From Gari tellinella (lineage: Eukaryota > Mollusca > Bivalvia > Cardiida > Psammobiidae), in the NCBI GenBank assembly GCA_922989275.2, contig OV277861.1, positions 49,205,623 to 49,269,622 of the forward strand: DNA of 64,000 nucleotides, read 5' to 3'. The position numbers and the translations under genes were made by a program. The notes beneath the pieces were generated by a model that saw only the letters and a list, made by a program, of their open reading frames with translations, did no database searches and was not told the DNA's origin. Position 1 is the stretch's first letter. Each line of letters starts with the position of its first letter. Below are positions 20,196-30,241 of this stretch, piece after piece.

Positions 20196-20412
20196 CGATT
20201 TAAAGCAAGCTGTAAGTAAAGTAGAATGCTATTTAGGCGCATTTTGCTTTACTTTTGAACAGCCTGCTTTAGTCACCACCAGCTTATGAGCTAGGGTATA
20301 AAACTATTTCATACGGTACATGTTAATGAATGTATTAAGTGGAACTATTTTCAAAAGTGGATGAATTAATCAAATGCGTAATTAAGGTGCATCTAAGGAG
20401 TGATGAGTTAAG
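20196..20412 (-). mobile_element. Family A MITE lacking the short arm
   Basis: Begins inside the stem (TTTAAAGCAAGCTGTAAG) and ends GGAGTGATGAGTTAA. Confidence 0.7.
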
Positions 20413-21315
20413 TTTTTAGTTTGGTTCCCGAACTTGATCCGAACTGTTCACATCCTGATTGTATTTTGAGGGATGCATTGTAATTGCTGCAGACAACAAA
20501 CTATTCTATGTACTCGAAAACTGCCTACAGTGCTTACTACAGATAACATCTCATCGCGTGTCATAATTTAAGTTATGTAACGTCTGACAAACTTAATGAT
20601 ACACATTATTAACAATAACAACATAAAAGTTTTACTGTCTAACTTTGTAGGCCGACCTCTCATTAAAGAAGCATTGAGGTTTCTACAGACAGGTGATTAC
20701 ATTATATATGTAAAAGCTCCTGTATATAGGAACCCATTATTTATATTATAATACTCAGCCTAAAAAGAAAGTACCCACATTTGTATTCAAAATTATTTTT
20801 GTTGTATAAAAAGTGGCAGACGAAATGACATCATTGAGGCTAAATAACTGTCTCATTGTATTGAAAATAAAAGGGTTATAAGTATTTTTCCTGAAAAAAA
20901 TCATTTTTGCTTAAAACTGTTTTCCATAGAGCAGAAACGATTGTGCTCATATTCAGCAATTAGAACTTTTTCTTGAAGAGAATAAAATTACATTAGATTT
21001 CTAATTTATCACAATATTCACGGCGTTAATAAGATTACATGTATCTAGAAAGTCTTATAATATCAAATTACCTCCCTTTGATTTGAAATAAGAATAAATT
21101 TAGGGTGTTTCATTTTCGTTACATGTGTCCTTTAATCTGAATGTTTTACTGGAATACATTGGTGAACGTATAATCCTTTAAAATCTCAAACAAAACTGGA
21201 GTTGATATGTTACTTTAAAAGAATTTACTAATGTAAAGTAGATGTAAAAAGTGGGTAGATTCTACTTTCTTTTTTGGCGGAGAATATTTACATTTATTTT
21301 ATCAAAATTATTAAC
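20413..21315. other. no gene seen
   Basis: AT-rich unique sequence with scattered poly-A/T runs. No exon candidates with both coding character and splice sites. Confidence 0.45.
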
Positions 21316-21705
21316 AGTTAACCAATTAGGTATATACTCCATAAATATGCCTTTTATACCCCAGTAATTTAATTTATCCCCCCCCCCCACCCACCCCCCG
21401 CTGAAGAAAACACTTTCACCATATAATATATACTTCTTTACACTTCAGCATCAGATAAAAATCTATCTTACAGATGTGGGTAGATTCACAGGTTCTTGAC
21501 ATATACCAAATATATATATCTATATTTTTATTTTACTAGACTTCTATCATAGATACTAGAAGTCTAGTAAAAGAAAAAAAAAAATTTTTGGGTAATAGAT
21601 CTAGATGTATGTGTCAAGTACCCGTGGGTAGATTAAAGCAGTTTGAAAGTAAAACTGAATGCGAGCATTCAATTATACTTTCAACCTGCTTTAAGAAAAG
21701 TGGTA
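21316..21705 (+). mobile_element. Family A relic interrupted by a palindromic insert
   Basis: The left arm TTAACCAATTAGGTATATAC runs to a C-rich run (21376-21399) and TGAAGAAAACACTTTC. The stem resumes at ATTAAAGCAGTTTGAAAG with tip GAATGCGAGCATTC. Between them is an insert with short inverted ends (TTCTTGACATATA against TGTATGTGTCAAG). Confidence 0.6.
21531..21572. repeat. perfect 16-bp inverted repeat
   Basis: TTTTACTAGACTTCTA and TAGAAGTCTAGTAAAA are separated by 10 bp. It forms the core of the insert in the surrounding family A relic. Confidence 0.85.
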
Positions 21706-22511
21706 TTCAATCGAATGTCGCGCTCAATGAGATGTAAAACGCAAATGCACACTTTGACTTACATTACTGTATATTATGTCATGGAATAACCAAATTTAAT
21801 TAAACAGCTATCTAATTTGCATTTCAAATTCGGTGTTCCACACTTTTGGTGTTTATTCTGAATAGACTTAACATCACTGTTAATAATACCCGACACATTC
21901 CTATAGCTTTAGAGCGTCGAGATTAAAATGTGTAATTACACCTGGCAGACACACGGGTCCTCTTACAGGTTCTCAGCTATTGACAGACATAGTAAATGGG
22001 CAAATAATTACGGATTAGGAATGCAAATACCCCTTTGTGCGCCCCTCAACTGATGGCTAGCTGTCCAAATTTCCAGAAATTGATTTGTTTATGTTGAATT
22101 TCTGTGTAACAGAATCCGTTTAGTGACACATTTTTTATGCATGACAACAAGAAAGTGATACCGGTGGATATTTGATCTATAATACACGAAATAGACTGGA
22201 TGGAGAGTTGGAAAACTGTACAAAAGGTGAGATAGAAAGCTCAGCATCCTATTTGTGTACAGCTGATCGACGCGAACGTCGATATGTGTTCAAACTCTTG
22301 ACATTGGTGTGTATTGCAACTGAAACTGGACGTTTTGTGTGGAAATACAGTGGGGGAAAAGAACGTGTTCTCTGCATACTTCTTTATAAGTTTAGCAAAC
22401 TTTCATAAGTTACCATACAAACTTTTAAACGAGGCGTTAATTAGTACCACGTGACTGGGTTAATTGGACCTATTTACTGGAAATGTGACAATTTAGAACC
22501 TTGGCACGAAA
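21706..22511. other. unique CpG-richer region upstream of a candidate promoter
   Basis: No repeats. It contains a 78-codon plus-strand ORF at 22172-22408 of unclear reality and a small palindrome ATCGACGCGAACGTCGAT. An E-box CACGTG lies at about 22449. Confidence 0.45.
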
Positions 22512-22525
22512 GTTGCCAGGGAAAC
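22512..22525 (+). promoter_or_regulatory. RFX X-box-like site
   Basis: GTTGCCAGGGAAAC fits the X-box palindrome (GTTGCC, 2-bp spacer, GGAAAC) with one departure from the usual RGYAAC half. RFX factors bind such sites upstream of cilium genes. It lies 13 bp before a candidate start codon. Occupancy is inferred only. Confidence 0.4.
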
Positions 22526-22538
22526 AGAGGGATGCGAA

Positions 22539-22599
22539 ATGAAACAGCGTGTTCCTTTCAGAGAAATCTACCGATGCAGTGATATTGTTGTTAAAACAT
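22539..22599 (+). CDS. candidate first coding exon after an X-box-like site
   Basis: The ATG opens 20 codons (MKQRVPFREIYRCSDIVVKT) plus one base, followed by a near-ideal donor GTAAGTAT. The region just upstream is CpG-richer and repeat-free and has an E-box and an X-box-like site. An overlapping ATG eight bases upstream meets a stop after 16 codons. The exon is too short to identify the protein. The next exon would follow downstream MITEs and was not located. Confidence 0.4.
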
Positions 22600-22684
22600 G
22601 TAAGTATATTGTATTTTAGCCCATGACAACACAAACATCAGCCTCCTCAGGTTGACTGTGCCTCATTAATGAGTAGACTTTGGT

Positions 22685-22937
22685 TTGATCTCTTTCCTCC
22701 CTGAAACTTCAAATGGACAATCCCAGTTTCCATTTTAGTCTAGTCCATTTCTGACTTTTAAGGGTTGTTTTTGTCAATGTTTTGCATTATGTCAAACAGT
22801 GAAGACCCAGATCAGAGGGCTCCATAAGGAGCCCTCTGATCTGGGTTTTCACTGTTTGCACAGGACAAGTGTACTTTTCACATGTACACTGTTTGAAAAG
22901 AACGGCTATATGTGGGACTAGGGTTCAAAGGGTTAAG
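22685..22937 (+). mobile_element. Family C MITE
   Basis: TTGATCTCTTTCCTCCCTGA to GGGTTCAAAGGGTTAA. The stem GTGAAGACCCAGATCAGAGG has one mismatch, in GGGTTTTCAC. The left TTAA is mutated to TTGA. Confidence 0.9.
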
Positions 22938-23515
22938 ATGTTTGCTATCATGGAGTAAATACAAAAAAATATGTATTTAATCCTTGTTGCTATGCAACTA
23001 ATTTAATGCTATCTACAGTAAAAGTTACTTGATGTTTTTATAAGGGATTTCTGTCTAAATGAAAGACACAAGAAAAACACAAGACCCTCATACATCTTCA
23101 GAATCATACATGTATGTGTATGTCACTATTTAAAAGGTTTGGTTGTTCACATACATGTGCTAATTTGACGCCCCAGAGAGAGGAGCGGATACAAAAAACA
23201 GTGCCCAATGCCTGACTCTAAGTCTTATAAACGACAGAGTTCTCTGGTTCTTTTGGATGCCCAGTGTAAAGCACAGATACATAAGTCCTCGTGTTAAAAT
23301 TCTCATTTGCAGGATTTGGTCCAGCTAGGGATCAAACTCGTGACTCCTTGTACGTAATCATGTGCATTACCAATGTATGAGAACAATTAAAATGTACCAA
23401 ACTTATTATTACAAAACGGTGTAGAATAAGTCCAGCCATCATTCTAAGGCGTCTGATCAGGGTTTACACTGGTTATCAACTGCTGGTGAGTGTCAAACAG
23501 TGTAGACCCAGACCA
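22938..23515. other. no gene seen, B/C stem scraps at right
   Basis: Unique sequence to about 23440, then scraps AGGCGTCTGATCAGGGTTTA and GTGTCAAACAGTGTAGACC from family B/C stems. Confidence 0.45.
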
Positions 23516-23663
23516 GGGTCCAAGGTTATAAAGCTTTATAGTTGAGTGTAAAGTCGTTCTCAAGCATTTGATTGGTCAGATTTGAGCCTAGGCTCAAATC
23601 TGACCAATCAAATGCTTGAGAACACACTCAGACTCAGCTCAAACGCTTTATAACCTTGGACCC
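23516..23663. repeat. 148-bp palindromic foldback
   Basis: Outer arms GGGTCCAAGGTTATAAAGC and GCTTTATAACCTTGGACCC are perfect. The inner arms GTTCTCAAGCATTTGATTGG..GTCAGATTTGAGCC are perfect around TA. The middle arm (TAGTTGAGTGT against ACACTCAGACTCAGC) is imperfect. It resembles a self-contained MITE inserted in B/C stem debris. Confidence 0.9.
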
Positions 23664-23781
23664 AGTTGCCACGTCAGCAGTAATTCTGAGTCTACGCTAT
23701 ATATGCAATGCAATAAATCTGGCTTCTCAATTGGCACAGGTCAGGGTACATGCATGTAATGAGTTGTCACTCCATAGGGTT

Positions 23782-23839
23782 TGGTGCAGGAGGAAATATT
23801 GGACAATCATTGGTGCAGGAGGAAATATTGGACAATCAT
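23782..23839. repeat. 29-bp tandem duplication
   Basis: Two identical copies of TGGTGCAGGAGGAAATATTG plus GACAATCAT. Confidence 0.9.
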
Positions 23840-24077
23840 TATATTCTCTGGCTTATCTCTTACTTTCTGTAGATCTGCCTCTAGCTGGCATATAGAGATT
23901 ATATTTGTAGAGAATTGCAGACCAAAAGAAAGTCAGCTGACAGACTGCGGGCCAGACTTTACAAACAAAAGTATGGTCCTTAATGTGGGGCTATGATCCA
24001 GACTTTCAGACTGCAGTGAAAAGGTAGTTGAGTAAATTGACTGCCATAACCATCTCATGGTCATGTTGACTGTGCAG

Positions 24078-24261
24078 TTAACCCATTACCCCATAAATAC
24101 ACCTTTTAACGCCTTTCATTTATTCCTTCACTGAAGAAAATAATTCAAATTTATACAGTCAAGCAAATGTACATTAAGAAATATTTTCTATATCCTAGCA
24201 GATGATGGCTTAAAGCAGACTGAAAGTAAAGCAGAATGTGCCTTAAGGCGCATTGGGTTAA
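24078..24261 (+). mobile_element. Family A MITE with right-half deletion
   Basis: The full long arm and left stem run to GTGCCTTAAGGCGCATT, which joins directly to GGGTTAA. Most of the right stem and short arm is missing. A lone tip, TTAACCCATTACTCCATAAT, follows at 24269. Confidence 0.85.
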
Positions 24262-24735
24262 TGTATGTTAACCCATTACTCCATAATAATAAGTGATTAT
24301 ATGCTTGTATCCAACTGATTAATGAAGTGTATAATGATTGCCAAGCAAGAACAAAGTATGCATGCGAAAATGAATGATTTCTATTTGATCATTATTTGGA
24401 TTGATTTATAAAGGGATTAGGGTTAAGATCAGTCTTAAAATGGAGAAACACATTGTCATAGACTTTTTTTTAGCAATCCATATCATTAACATAAATTTCT
24501 TTACTAAATAATTCAATGCCATTTTAAAAATGGACAAACAAATATTTAAAAAGATTTTTGAGGAATTTTTGCACAGCTACCCCGAAGATTCAGTATAAAA
24601 TAACACCTGCCTCACTTGGATTAATTGAACATTTGCCAATAATATTTGTGCCATGTGTGACTAGCAAACTGTTGTTATGTAAACAAAGTCAGAATTATTA
24701 TCTGTTTACATTCTACAAGGACACTTAATTCTGTT
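24262..24735. other. no gene seen
   Basis: AT-rich unique sequence apart from the isolated family A tip at 24269. Confidence 0.4.
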
Positions 24736-24949
24736 TTAACTATTTGCATGCTGGGTAATTTTTTCGTCTTCAACAATTGTATTCTGCTACTGTTCTAAAA
24801 ATAGATTTTTCAACATTTCTTTTTAAAACAGGGTCAGAGTGTCAAACATCTTGGATCCTGATGAGACGCCGCTTCACCCCACCACTCCTCAGGATCCAAA
24901 CTGTTTGCACAGATAATAACAATTCTGTCACTAGTGTGCAAAGAGTTAA
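24736..24949 (+). mobile_element. Family B MITE
   Basis: TTAACTATTTGCATGCTGGG to GTGTGCAAAGAGTTAA. The stem tip is damaged (GACGCCGCTTCACCCCACCACTC). Confidence 0.85.
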
Positions 24950-25054
24950 GGCAATTATGTGAGCAACTATAGGACCTTTGGTTTGGTAACAATGACAATA
25001 CTCAAAGGTACTCAATAAATCAATGAAAAGTTAACAAGGCTTGAACAAGATTCG

Positions 25055-25300
25055 ATGGTGACTTGTTTAAGAATCAATTTGTATTCTGTTATTGCTGTTT
25101 GCCTTTTAATTAGCTTGTTTGTTCTTGTGGATTCAGCAGCTGCCTCGACAACATTCCGTAACAGACTCTGCAAACAACAGAATCCTAGTTTCAATACAAC
25201 TACATTGGGAATCGATGCAATGTGGGGCTTTGAACTTAATGTAGAGTTATTCCATTTTGTGAAGTTGACTTGTTTTCAAAGTAAAAAGAATTTGGTTTGA
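25055..25300 (+). CDS. possible secreted peptide (signal-peptide ORF)
   Basis: The 81-codon ORF opens MVTCLRINLYSVIAVCLLIS followed by LFVLVDSAAASTTF. That is a short basic start, a hydrophobic core of about 17 residues, and small residues suitable for cleavage near residue 30. The remainder has two cysteines and an Asn-Thr-Thr stretch. It lies in repeat-free sequence. A donor-like AAA|GTAAAA near 25281 may end an exon before the stop. No family recognised. Chance remains possible because A/T-rich DNA easily encodes hydrophobic runs. Confidence 0.3.
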   Translation: MVTCLRINLYSVIAVCLLISLFVLVDSAAASTTFRNRLCKQQNPSFNTTTLGIDAMWGFELNVELFHFVKLTCFQSKKNLV

Positions 25301-25365
25301 TGTGAATTTACATGCTGATATAGTATCGAGGTTCTGAGTTACATATAGACTTGCCATGCTCATGA

Positions 25366-25443
25366 CAGGGCTGCCATAAATTGATAAAAAAAATCCTAAG
25401 ATTTCAAAGTTATCAATTTTTCAAGCGCGATCTCCCGAATTAT
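25366..25443 (+). repeat. Family H segment abutting family A
   Basis: GGGCTGCCATAAATTGATAA..ATCCTAAGATTTC..TTTTTCAAGCGCGAT..GAATTATACC. A matching inverted segment at 47467-47580 also abuts a family A short-arm end at the same point. Confidence 0.75.
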
Positions 25444-25690
25444 ACCTTTTACCCATAGTCTGTTATTAGTTTTTAAGACATGTGATGCTTAAAGCAGGTT
25501 GAAAGTAAAGCAGAATGTGCCTTAAGGTGCATTCTGCTTTACTTTCAGCCTGCTTTAAACTACCATCTACTACAAAATATAAATTATATCTTGTGATAAG
25601 TATTCATAATTCTATAAGTTGGAACTATTTTCTTCAGTGGATAAATAAATTAAAGGCGTAAAAAGGTGTATTTATGGGGTAATGGGTTAA
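25444..25690 (-). mobile_element. Family A MITE
   Basis: TTTTACCCATAGTCTGTTAT to GGGGTAATGGGTTAA. The stem tip is GTGCCTTAAGGTGC. Confidence 0.9.
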
Positions 25691-25903
25691 GTTATTATGC
25701 TCTTCGCAGCTGCTGAAAATGTGTCATTAAACTAGGGCAGAGCTATGTCAGCCTGTCTGTCTGCTTTAGTTGCAGTCTGTGCTACAGTTGCATTTTGATC
25801 TTATCAGGTATGAACAACACTTGTGTCAGTTCCTTACTGGGCCACAATGACCATCTGACCATCTAGTGAACTGACCACTGGAGAAAATTCACACACTTTC
25901 TGC

Positions 25904-26155
25904 TTAACCCATTTCCCCATAGCCTGTTTCTAGTTGTGAAGATAGGTGACTACTTAAAGCAGGTTGAAAGTAAAGCAGAATGCGCCTTAGGGCGCATTCT
26001 GCTTAACTTTCAGCCTGCTTTAAGCAAAAATCTGTTAAAATATAGAAAATATTTCTGATGGTACATATTCATGATTGTGTAAATTGGAACTATTTGCCTC
26101 AGTGGATAAATAAACTAAAGGCGTAAAAAGGCATATTTATGGGGTAATGAGTTAA
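25904..26155 (-). mobile_element. Family A MITE
   Basis: TTAACCCATTTCCCCATAGC to GGGGTAATGAGTTAA. The stem tip GCGCCTTAGGGCGC shows paired changes relative to other copies. Confidence 0.92.
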
Positions 26156-26315
26156 GTGAAAGTTCAGCAGATTCACAGAGATGCTAACCTTTTTCCTTGC
26201 TTTGAATGCTTTCCAAAGAGAATCCGATACAGTTTCCTAAAATTCCATTAAATCCATGTTCAAATGGTGAAACTCTAAGAAACTGAAGTCGTTGTTAGTC
26301 AAATGACTACTTTAA

Positions 26316-26551
26316 GACGGGTGACTAACTTAACACAGGTTGAAAGACTAAGTAAAGCAATATATAAATGTGCCTAAAAGCACATTCTGCTTTACTTTCA
26401 GTCTGCTTATATAAAGCTAACATGTGCTATGATATAGAAATATTCATAATTCTGAATTACTCAATTTTCAAGACTGTATACAGTTGAACTACTTCCTTTA
26501 GTGCAGGAGTCAATTGAAATTTTATAAAAGGCATATTTATGGAGTAATGGG
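26316..26551 (-). mobile_element. Family A MITE running into family G
   Basis: The stem has small insertions (GACTAAGTAAAGCAATATAT). The right end GGAGTAATGGG stops where family G begins, so the terminal TTAA is missing. Confidence 0.75.
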
Positions 26552-26744
26552 CAGGGTTCCAGATAAGGCGGAGTAAACTGAACAAATCCAGCATTTTCTC
26601 ACTTATTTCAGCAGCAATTCCTATGGTGTAACTACTCATTAGAATTGTCTCTTCGAGACGATTCTAATGAGTAGTGACACCATAGGGTTTAAAGCAGAAA
26701 TAAAGATTTTAATTTTTGAAATACTCCCCTTAACTGCATCCTGA
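26552..26744. mobile_element. Family G hairpin MITE
   Basis: CAGGGTTCCAGATAAGGCGG at the left and ATACTCCCCTTAACTGCATC at the right form the ends. The inner stem is CCTATGGTGTAACTACTCAT..TAGAATTGTCTC with tip TTCG. This copy lacks the family A insertion seen in the next copy. Confidence 0.75.
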
Positions 26745-26815
26745 ATGGGTAAATCATGAAACAAACCTGGATTTGAAGTAAACATGAGATTATGACAATT
26801 TCTCCTCATGGTACT

Positions 26816-27066
26816 TTAACCCATTACCTCTTATCCTATTTCTAGCTTTGAAAACAGATGACCACTTAAAGCAGGTTGAAAGTAAAGCAGAATGTGGCTT
26901 AAGGCACATTCTGCTTTACTTTCAGCCTGCTTTAAGCTACCATCTGCTAGGATATAGAAAATATTTCTTCTGGTACATATTCTTGGCTGTATAAATTGGA
27001 ATTATTTTCTTCAGTGGAGGAATAAATAGAGGCGTAAAAAGACGCTTTTAAGGGGTAATGGGTTAA
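26816..27066 (-). mobile_element. Family A MITE
   Basis: TTAACCCATTACCTCTTATC to TTTTAAGGGGTAATGGGTTAA. Very close to the copy at 53973-54225. Confidence 0.92.
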
Positions 27067-27149
27067 TATCATTAGTGCTGTAGAGTCAAACTAAGTCAGC
27101 AAATTTATCTAAAATACCCACAGATTATCCCTAGAAGGATAATCCCACC

Positions 27150-27220
27150 ATCAACCCCTGTTATCATACAGCTTCAATAACCCACATCCAATATTGATCC
27201 CAATTCCAGAGTCTGTGACC
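27150..27220 (+). repeat. flanking direct repeat, left copy
   Basis: GCTTCAATAACCCACATCCA..ATTGATCCCAATTCCAGAGT CTGTGAC reappears at about 27662-27732 on the other side of the family G element. Confidence 0.75.
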
Positions 27221-27659
27221 AGGGCCCCAGATAAGAGGGAGTTTACCCATTACCCCATAAATACACCTTTTTATGCATTTAATTTATTCCTCTACTGAAG
27301 AAAATAATTCCAATTTATACTGTTAAAAATTTAGAAATTGTTTCTATATTCTAGCAGATGGTAGCTTAAAGCAGGCTGAAAGTAAAGCAGAATGTGCCTT
27401 AAGGCACATTCTGCTTTACTTTCAACCTGCTTTAAGTCTCCATCTATTTTCAAAACTAGAAACAGGCTATGGGGGATTGGGTTAACTGAACAAATCTAAC
27501 ATTTTCATATTTCAGTACCAATTAAATCCTATGGTGTTACTACACATTTAAATCGTCTAGAAGAGACAATTATTATGAGTAGTAACGCCATATAGGGTTT
27601 AATGCAGAAAAAAAGATTTAAGTTTTTATGAAATACTCCCCTTATCTGGAGCCCGGCTG
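27221..27659. mobile_element. Family G MITE carrying a family A insertion
   Basis: AGGGCCCCAGATAAGAGGGA at the left and CCCCTTATCTGGAGCCCGG at the right. The stem ATTAAATCCTATGGTGTTAC has diverged. The left arm is split by family A at GAGTTAACTG. Confidence 0.8.
27242..27485 (+). mobile_element. Family A MITE nested in family G
   Basis: Long arm ACCCATTACCCCATAAATAC, perfect stem tip GTGCCTTAAGGCAC, right TTAA intact and left TTTA. The neighbouring family G copy gives the empty site GAGTAAACTGAAC. Confidence 0.92.
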
Positions 27660-27937
27660 TTCATATCGCTTCAATAACAAACACAAGATTTACCAACATC
27701 AAAACATTGATCCCAATTCCAGAGTCTGCGACTGTTTTAGACCCCAAACAATGCATTTCAGCTCCGGTATTTATTGCCATTAAATATCCATAATTAGGAA
27801 AATTACCTAAGCCAATAAAACTTAAATTTGCCATGTTCAACAAAGCTGTGTGATAGTAATTGCAACGTTGTTGCAAAGATTGTATCAGTTGTGTGATCTT
27901 TATGCATGCCAAAAGGCATTTACCAGTAACCCTTAAG
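27660..27937. repeat. flanking direct repeat, right copy, then unique sequence
   Basis: CGCTTCAATAACAAACACAA..ATTGATCCCAATTCCAGAGTCTGCGAC mirrors the left flank. The rest to 27937 is unique with no supported gene. Confidence 0.6.
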
Positions 27938-28173
27938 TTAACCCTATTGTCTGTTTCTAGTTTTGAAAACATGTGACCATTTAAAGCAGGTTGAAAGTAA
28001 AGCAGAATGTGCCATTAAGGCACATTCTGTTTTACTTTCAGCCTGATTTAAGCTTCCATCTGCTAGGATGTATAAAGTATTTCTTATGGCGCATATTTAT
28101 GACTGTTACGTGTATACAGTGGAATTATATTCTTCAGTGGAAGACTAAAGTAAAGGCACAGTTATGGAGTAAC
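27938..28173 (-). mobile_element. Family A MITE
   Basis: TTAACCCTATTGTCTGTTTC, stem tip GTGCCATTAAGGCAC, right end eroded at TATGGAGTAACC. Confidence 0.85.
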
Positions 28174-28209
28174 CCGTTCCATGTACATGTTGTTCTGTCT
28201 TCAAACAGT

Positions 28210-28428
28210 ATGGCTTCTGTTCGTGTTTTACCTAAGTTTAATCTGGAGCTAATTTATACACTGTTTAAGGAAATGTTTCAAAACATGTTTGAAATTTCAA
28301 AAATACTTCTTTCTTATAGAGAAAATAGACTGTGGTATCGTACCAAACCAATCAAGTTTAAAGGATCTGAATTGTTAGAACATATCAGCGATAGCCCTTA
28401 TTCATCTAATGCCATGGTTTTGACTTCT
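28210..28428 (+). CDS. unassigned open segment between two MITEs
   Basis: The open frame starts MASVRVLPKFNLELIYTLFK, continues with NRLWYRTKPIKFKGSELLEH, and runs into the next family A copy. The plain sequence between the MITEs is fully open (73 codons) and reads like a diverged coding remnant. A possible acceptor (CTTTCTTATAG) lies at 28318. No donor and no family were recognised. It may be an exon, a transposon fragment or chance. Confidence 0.22.
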
Positions 28429-28681
28429 TTAACCCATTACCCCTTAGCCTGTGTCTAGAATTTCAGATAAGTGATCACTTGAAGCAGGTTGAAAGTAAAG
28501 CAGAATGTGCCTTAAGGCACATTCTGCTTTACTTTCAGCCTGCTTCAAGCTACAACTAGCTAGGATATGGAAACAATTTCTTACAGTACATTTTCATGAC
28601 TATATAATTTGGAAATATATTTTTCTGTAGAAGAATAAACTAAAGGCATAAAAAGGCGTATTTATTGGGTAATGGGTTAAA
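28429..28681 (-). mobile_element. Family A MITE with compensated stem change
   Basis: The outer stem reads CTTGAAGCAGG and CCTGCTTCAAG. In other copies it is CTTAAAGCAGG/CCTGCTTTAAG, so both sides changed together. Otherwise a typical element ending GGGTAATGGGTTAA. Confidence 0.92.
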
Positions 28682-29187
28682 TATTACAAGGCAATATTAC
28701 TGAAGAAATGATGATTCAAGAATAGTTTGAATCCTGCCATACAGCATCATAAGACATTTATTCTGATCTTGATCATCATCCAAACAGTAAAAACAAACAG
28801 CAATGTATTCATGCTTGGTTGATTAAGGACTGACTGTTTCCAAATGACTGTAGTGGAATGATGAGGGTCTCGTGCATCACCTGTCATTTATTGGTTATTA
28901 TGTATTGGAAATACTGTCAGACTGTTCAGCATCCATCATTAACACAGGGGGCAACTTAATCAGATAACCTGAAGGCAGGGAGTCAGCCACACAGGCCGTT
29001 AGAACAAAGAAGCATCAAGCGGTTTGATCAGAGTGTGCTCCCTGGACTGTGACCCCTAATTATTGAATCTTCAGTACCATTGACCTTTATGTCATAAATA
29101 TTCATACAGCACCAGAATAATCTTAAATCAGTACTACATTGCAACTTGTGACAAGGCTTCTTTCAAAAGAAGGTCACTAGGCAGTGT
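28682..29187. other. no gene seen
   Basis: Unique sequence with no supported exon or MITE. Confidence 0.45.
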
Positions 29188-29620
29188 TTAACCCATTCCC
29201 CAATAGGTATGCCTTTTTGTGCCTTCAATTTATTGCTCCCCTGAAGAAAATAGTTTCACTTTATCCCAACTATTTTATCTATCCTAGTAGAAGGGAGCTT
29301 AAAGCAGACTAAAGTTAAGTAGAATTCTCCTAAAGGCACACTCTGCTTTACTTTCAACCTGTTTTAACCCATTACCCTATAAATACATCTTTTTACGTCT
29401 CTTATTAATTCATCCACTGAAGAAAATAGTACCCTTTTATACAGTCATGAATATGTATCATAAAAAATACTTTCTATATTCTAGCAGATAATACCGCAAA
29501 GCTATCTGAAAGTAAAGCAGAATTAAGGCGCATTCTCCTTTACTTTCAACCTGCTTTAAATGATCATCTTTCTTAAATACTAGAAAGGGGCTATGGGGTA
29601 ATGGGATAAGAAGTCACCAA
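29188..29620 (+). mobile_element. Family A MITE interrupted in its right stem
   Basis: TTAACCCATTCCCCAATAGG to TTTCAACCTGTTTTAA, where another family A copy begins. After that copy AAGAAGTCACC continues the outer short arm, which is then lost. Confidence 0.7.
29364..29609 (+). mobile_element. Family A MITE nested in family A
   Basis: TTAACCCATTACCCTATAAA to CTATGGGGTAATGGGATAA. It is inserted at the TTAA of the outer stem (CCTGYTTTAAG). Confidence 0.85.
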
Positions 29621-29644
29621 TTATTCAGGGTACTCATAATTTGC

Positions 29645-29741
29645 ATCAACTTAAAGCAGGTTGAAAGTAAAGCAGAATACACTTTGATGTACATTCTGCT
29701 TTACTTTCAGCCTGCTTTAAGCTACCTTCTAATGGGTTAAA
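29645..29741 (-). mobile_element. Family A stem with truncated arms
   Basis: CAACTTAAAGCAGGTTGAAA..ACACTTTGATGTACATTCTG; the long arm collapses to CTACCTTCTAATGGGTTAA. Confidence 0.75.
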
Positions 29742-30241
29742 ATGTCAATAAAGTTGTTATAGTTATTACTTTAGGAATATTTACAAAAGTTACCCAGCTT
29801 AACACAAATTGACCTTCTGACCTCAAACTTCTGACTGCCTTGGAATTACAGTTTTTATTGATTTGAACAAATTTTTATTACTTTATTTAAATCTCTATTT
29901 TGTGTAAGCCATCATTTAAATGTTACATTTTATCCAAATATTATAACCTTTTTAATTAAAATGGAATAAATAATTAATATCTGAAATGTCCTAGAGCTTT
30001 TATTAAGTTTGTTGGTTTCCACGGTGATACCCCACTGTGTCTGAATATTTTCATCGCAGTTTTATGATGCCCTGTGCTTGTAATAATTTTTTCTTGTTTT
30101 CTCAAAAATCGTTTTAAGATGGAACATGAAAACTGAGAGCCTACAGACATGAATATTGATAAATCTTTGTTGCCCGTCAATATTTCAAACTTTATCCTTG
30201 TACAAATACTCGGAAACTTGATGTCAAACAATCCTCCACCG
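29742..30241. other. no firm gene
   Basis: AT-rich. A 93-codon minus-strand ORF (29974-30255) overlaps the family B edge and has no splice support, so it was not called. Confidence 0.4.
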
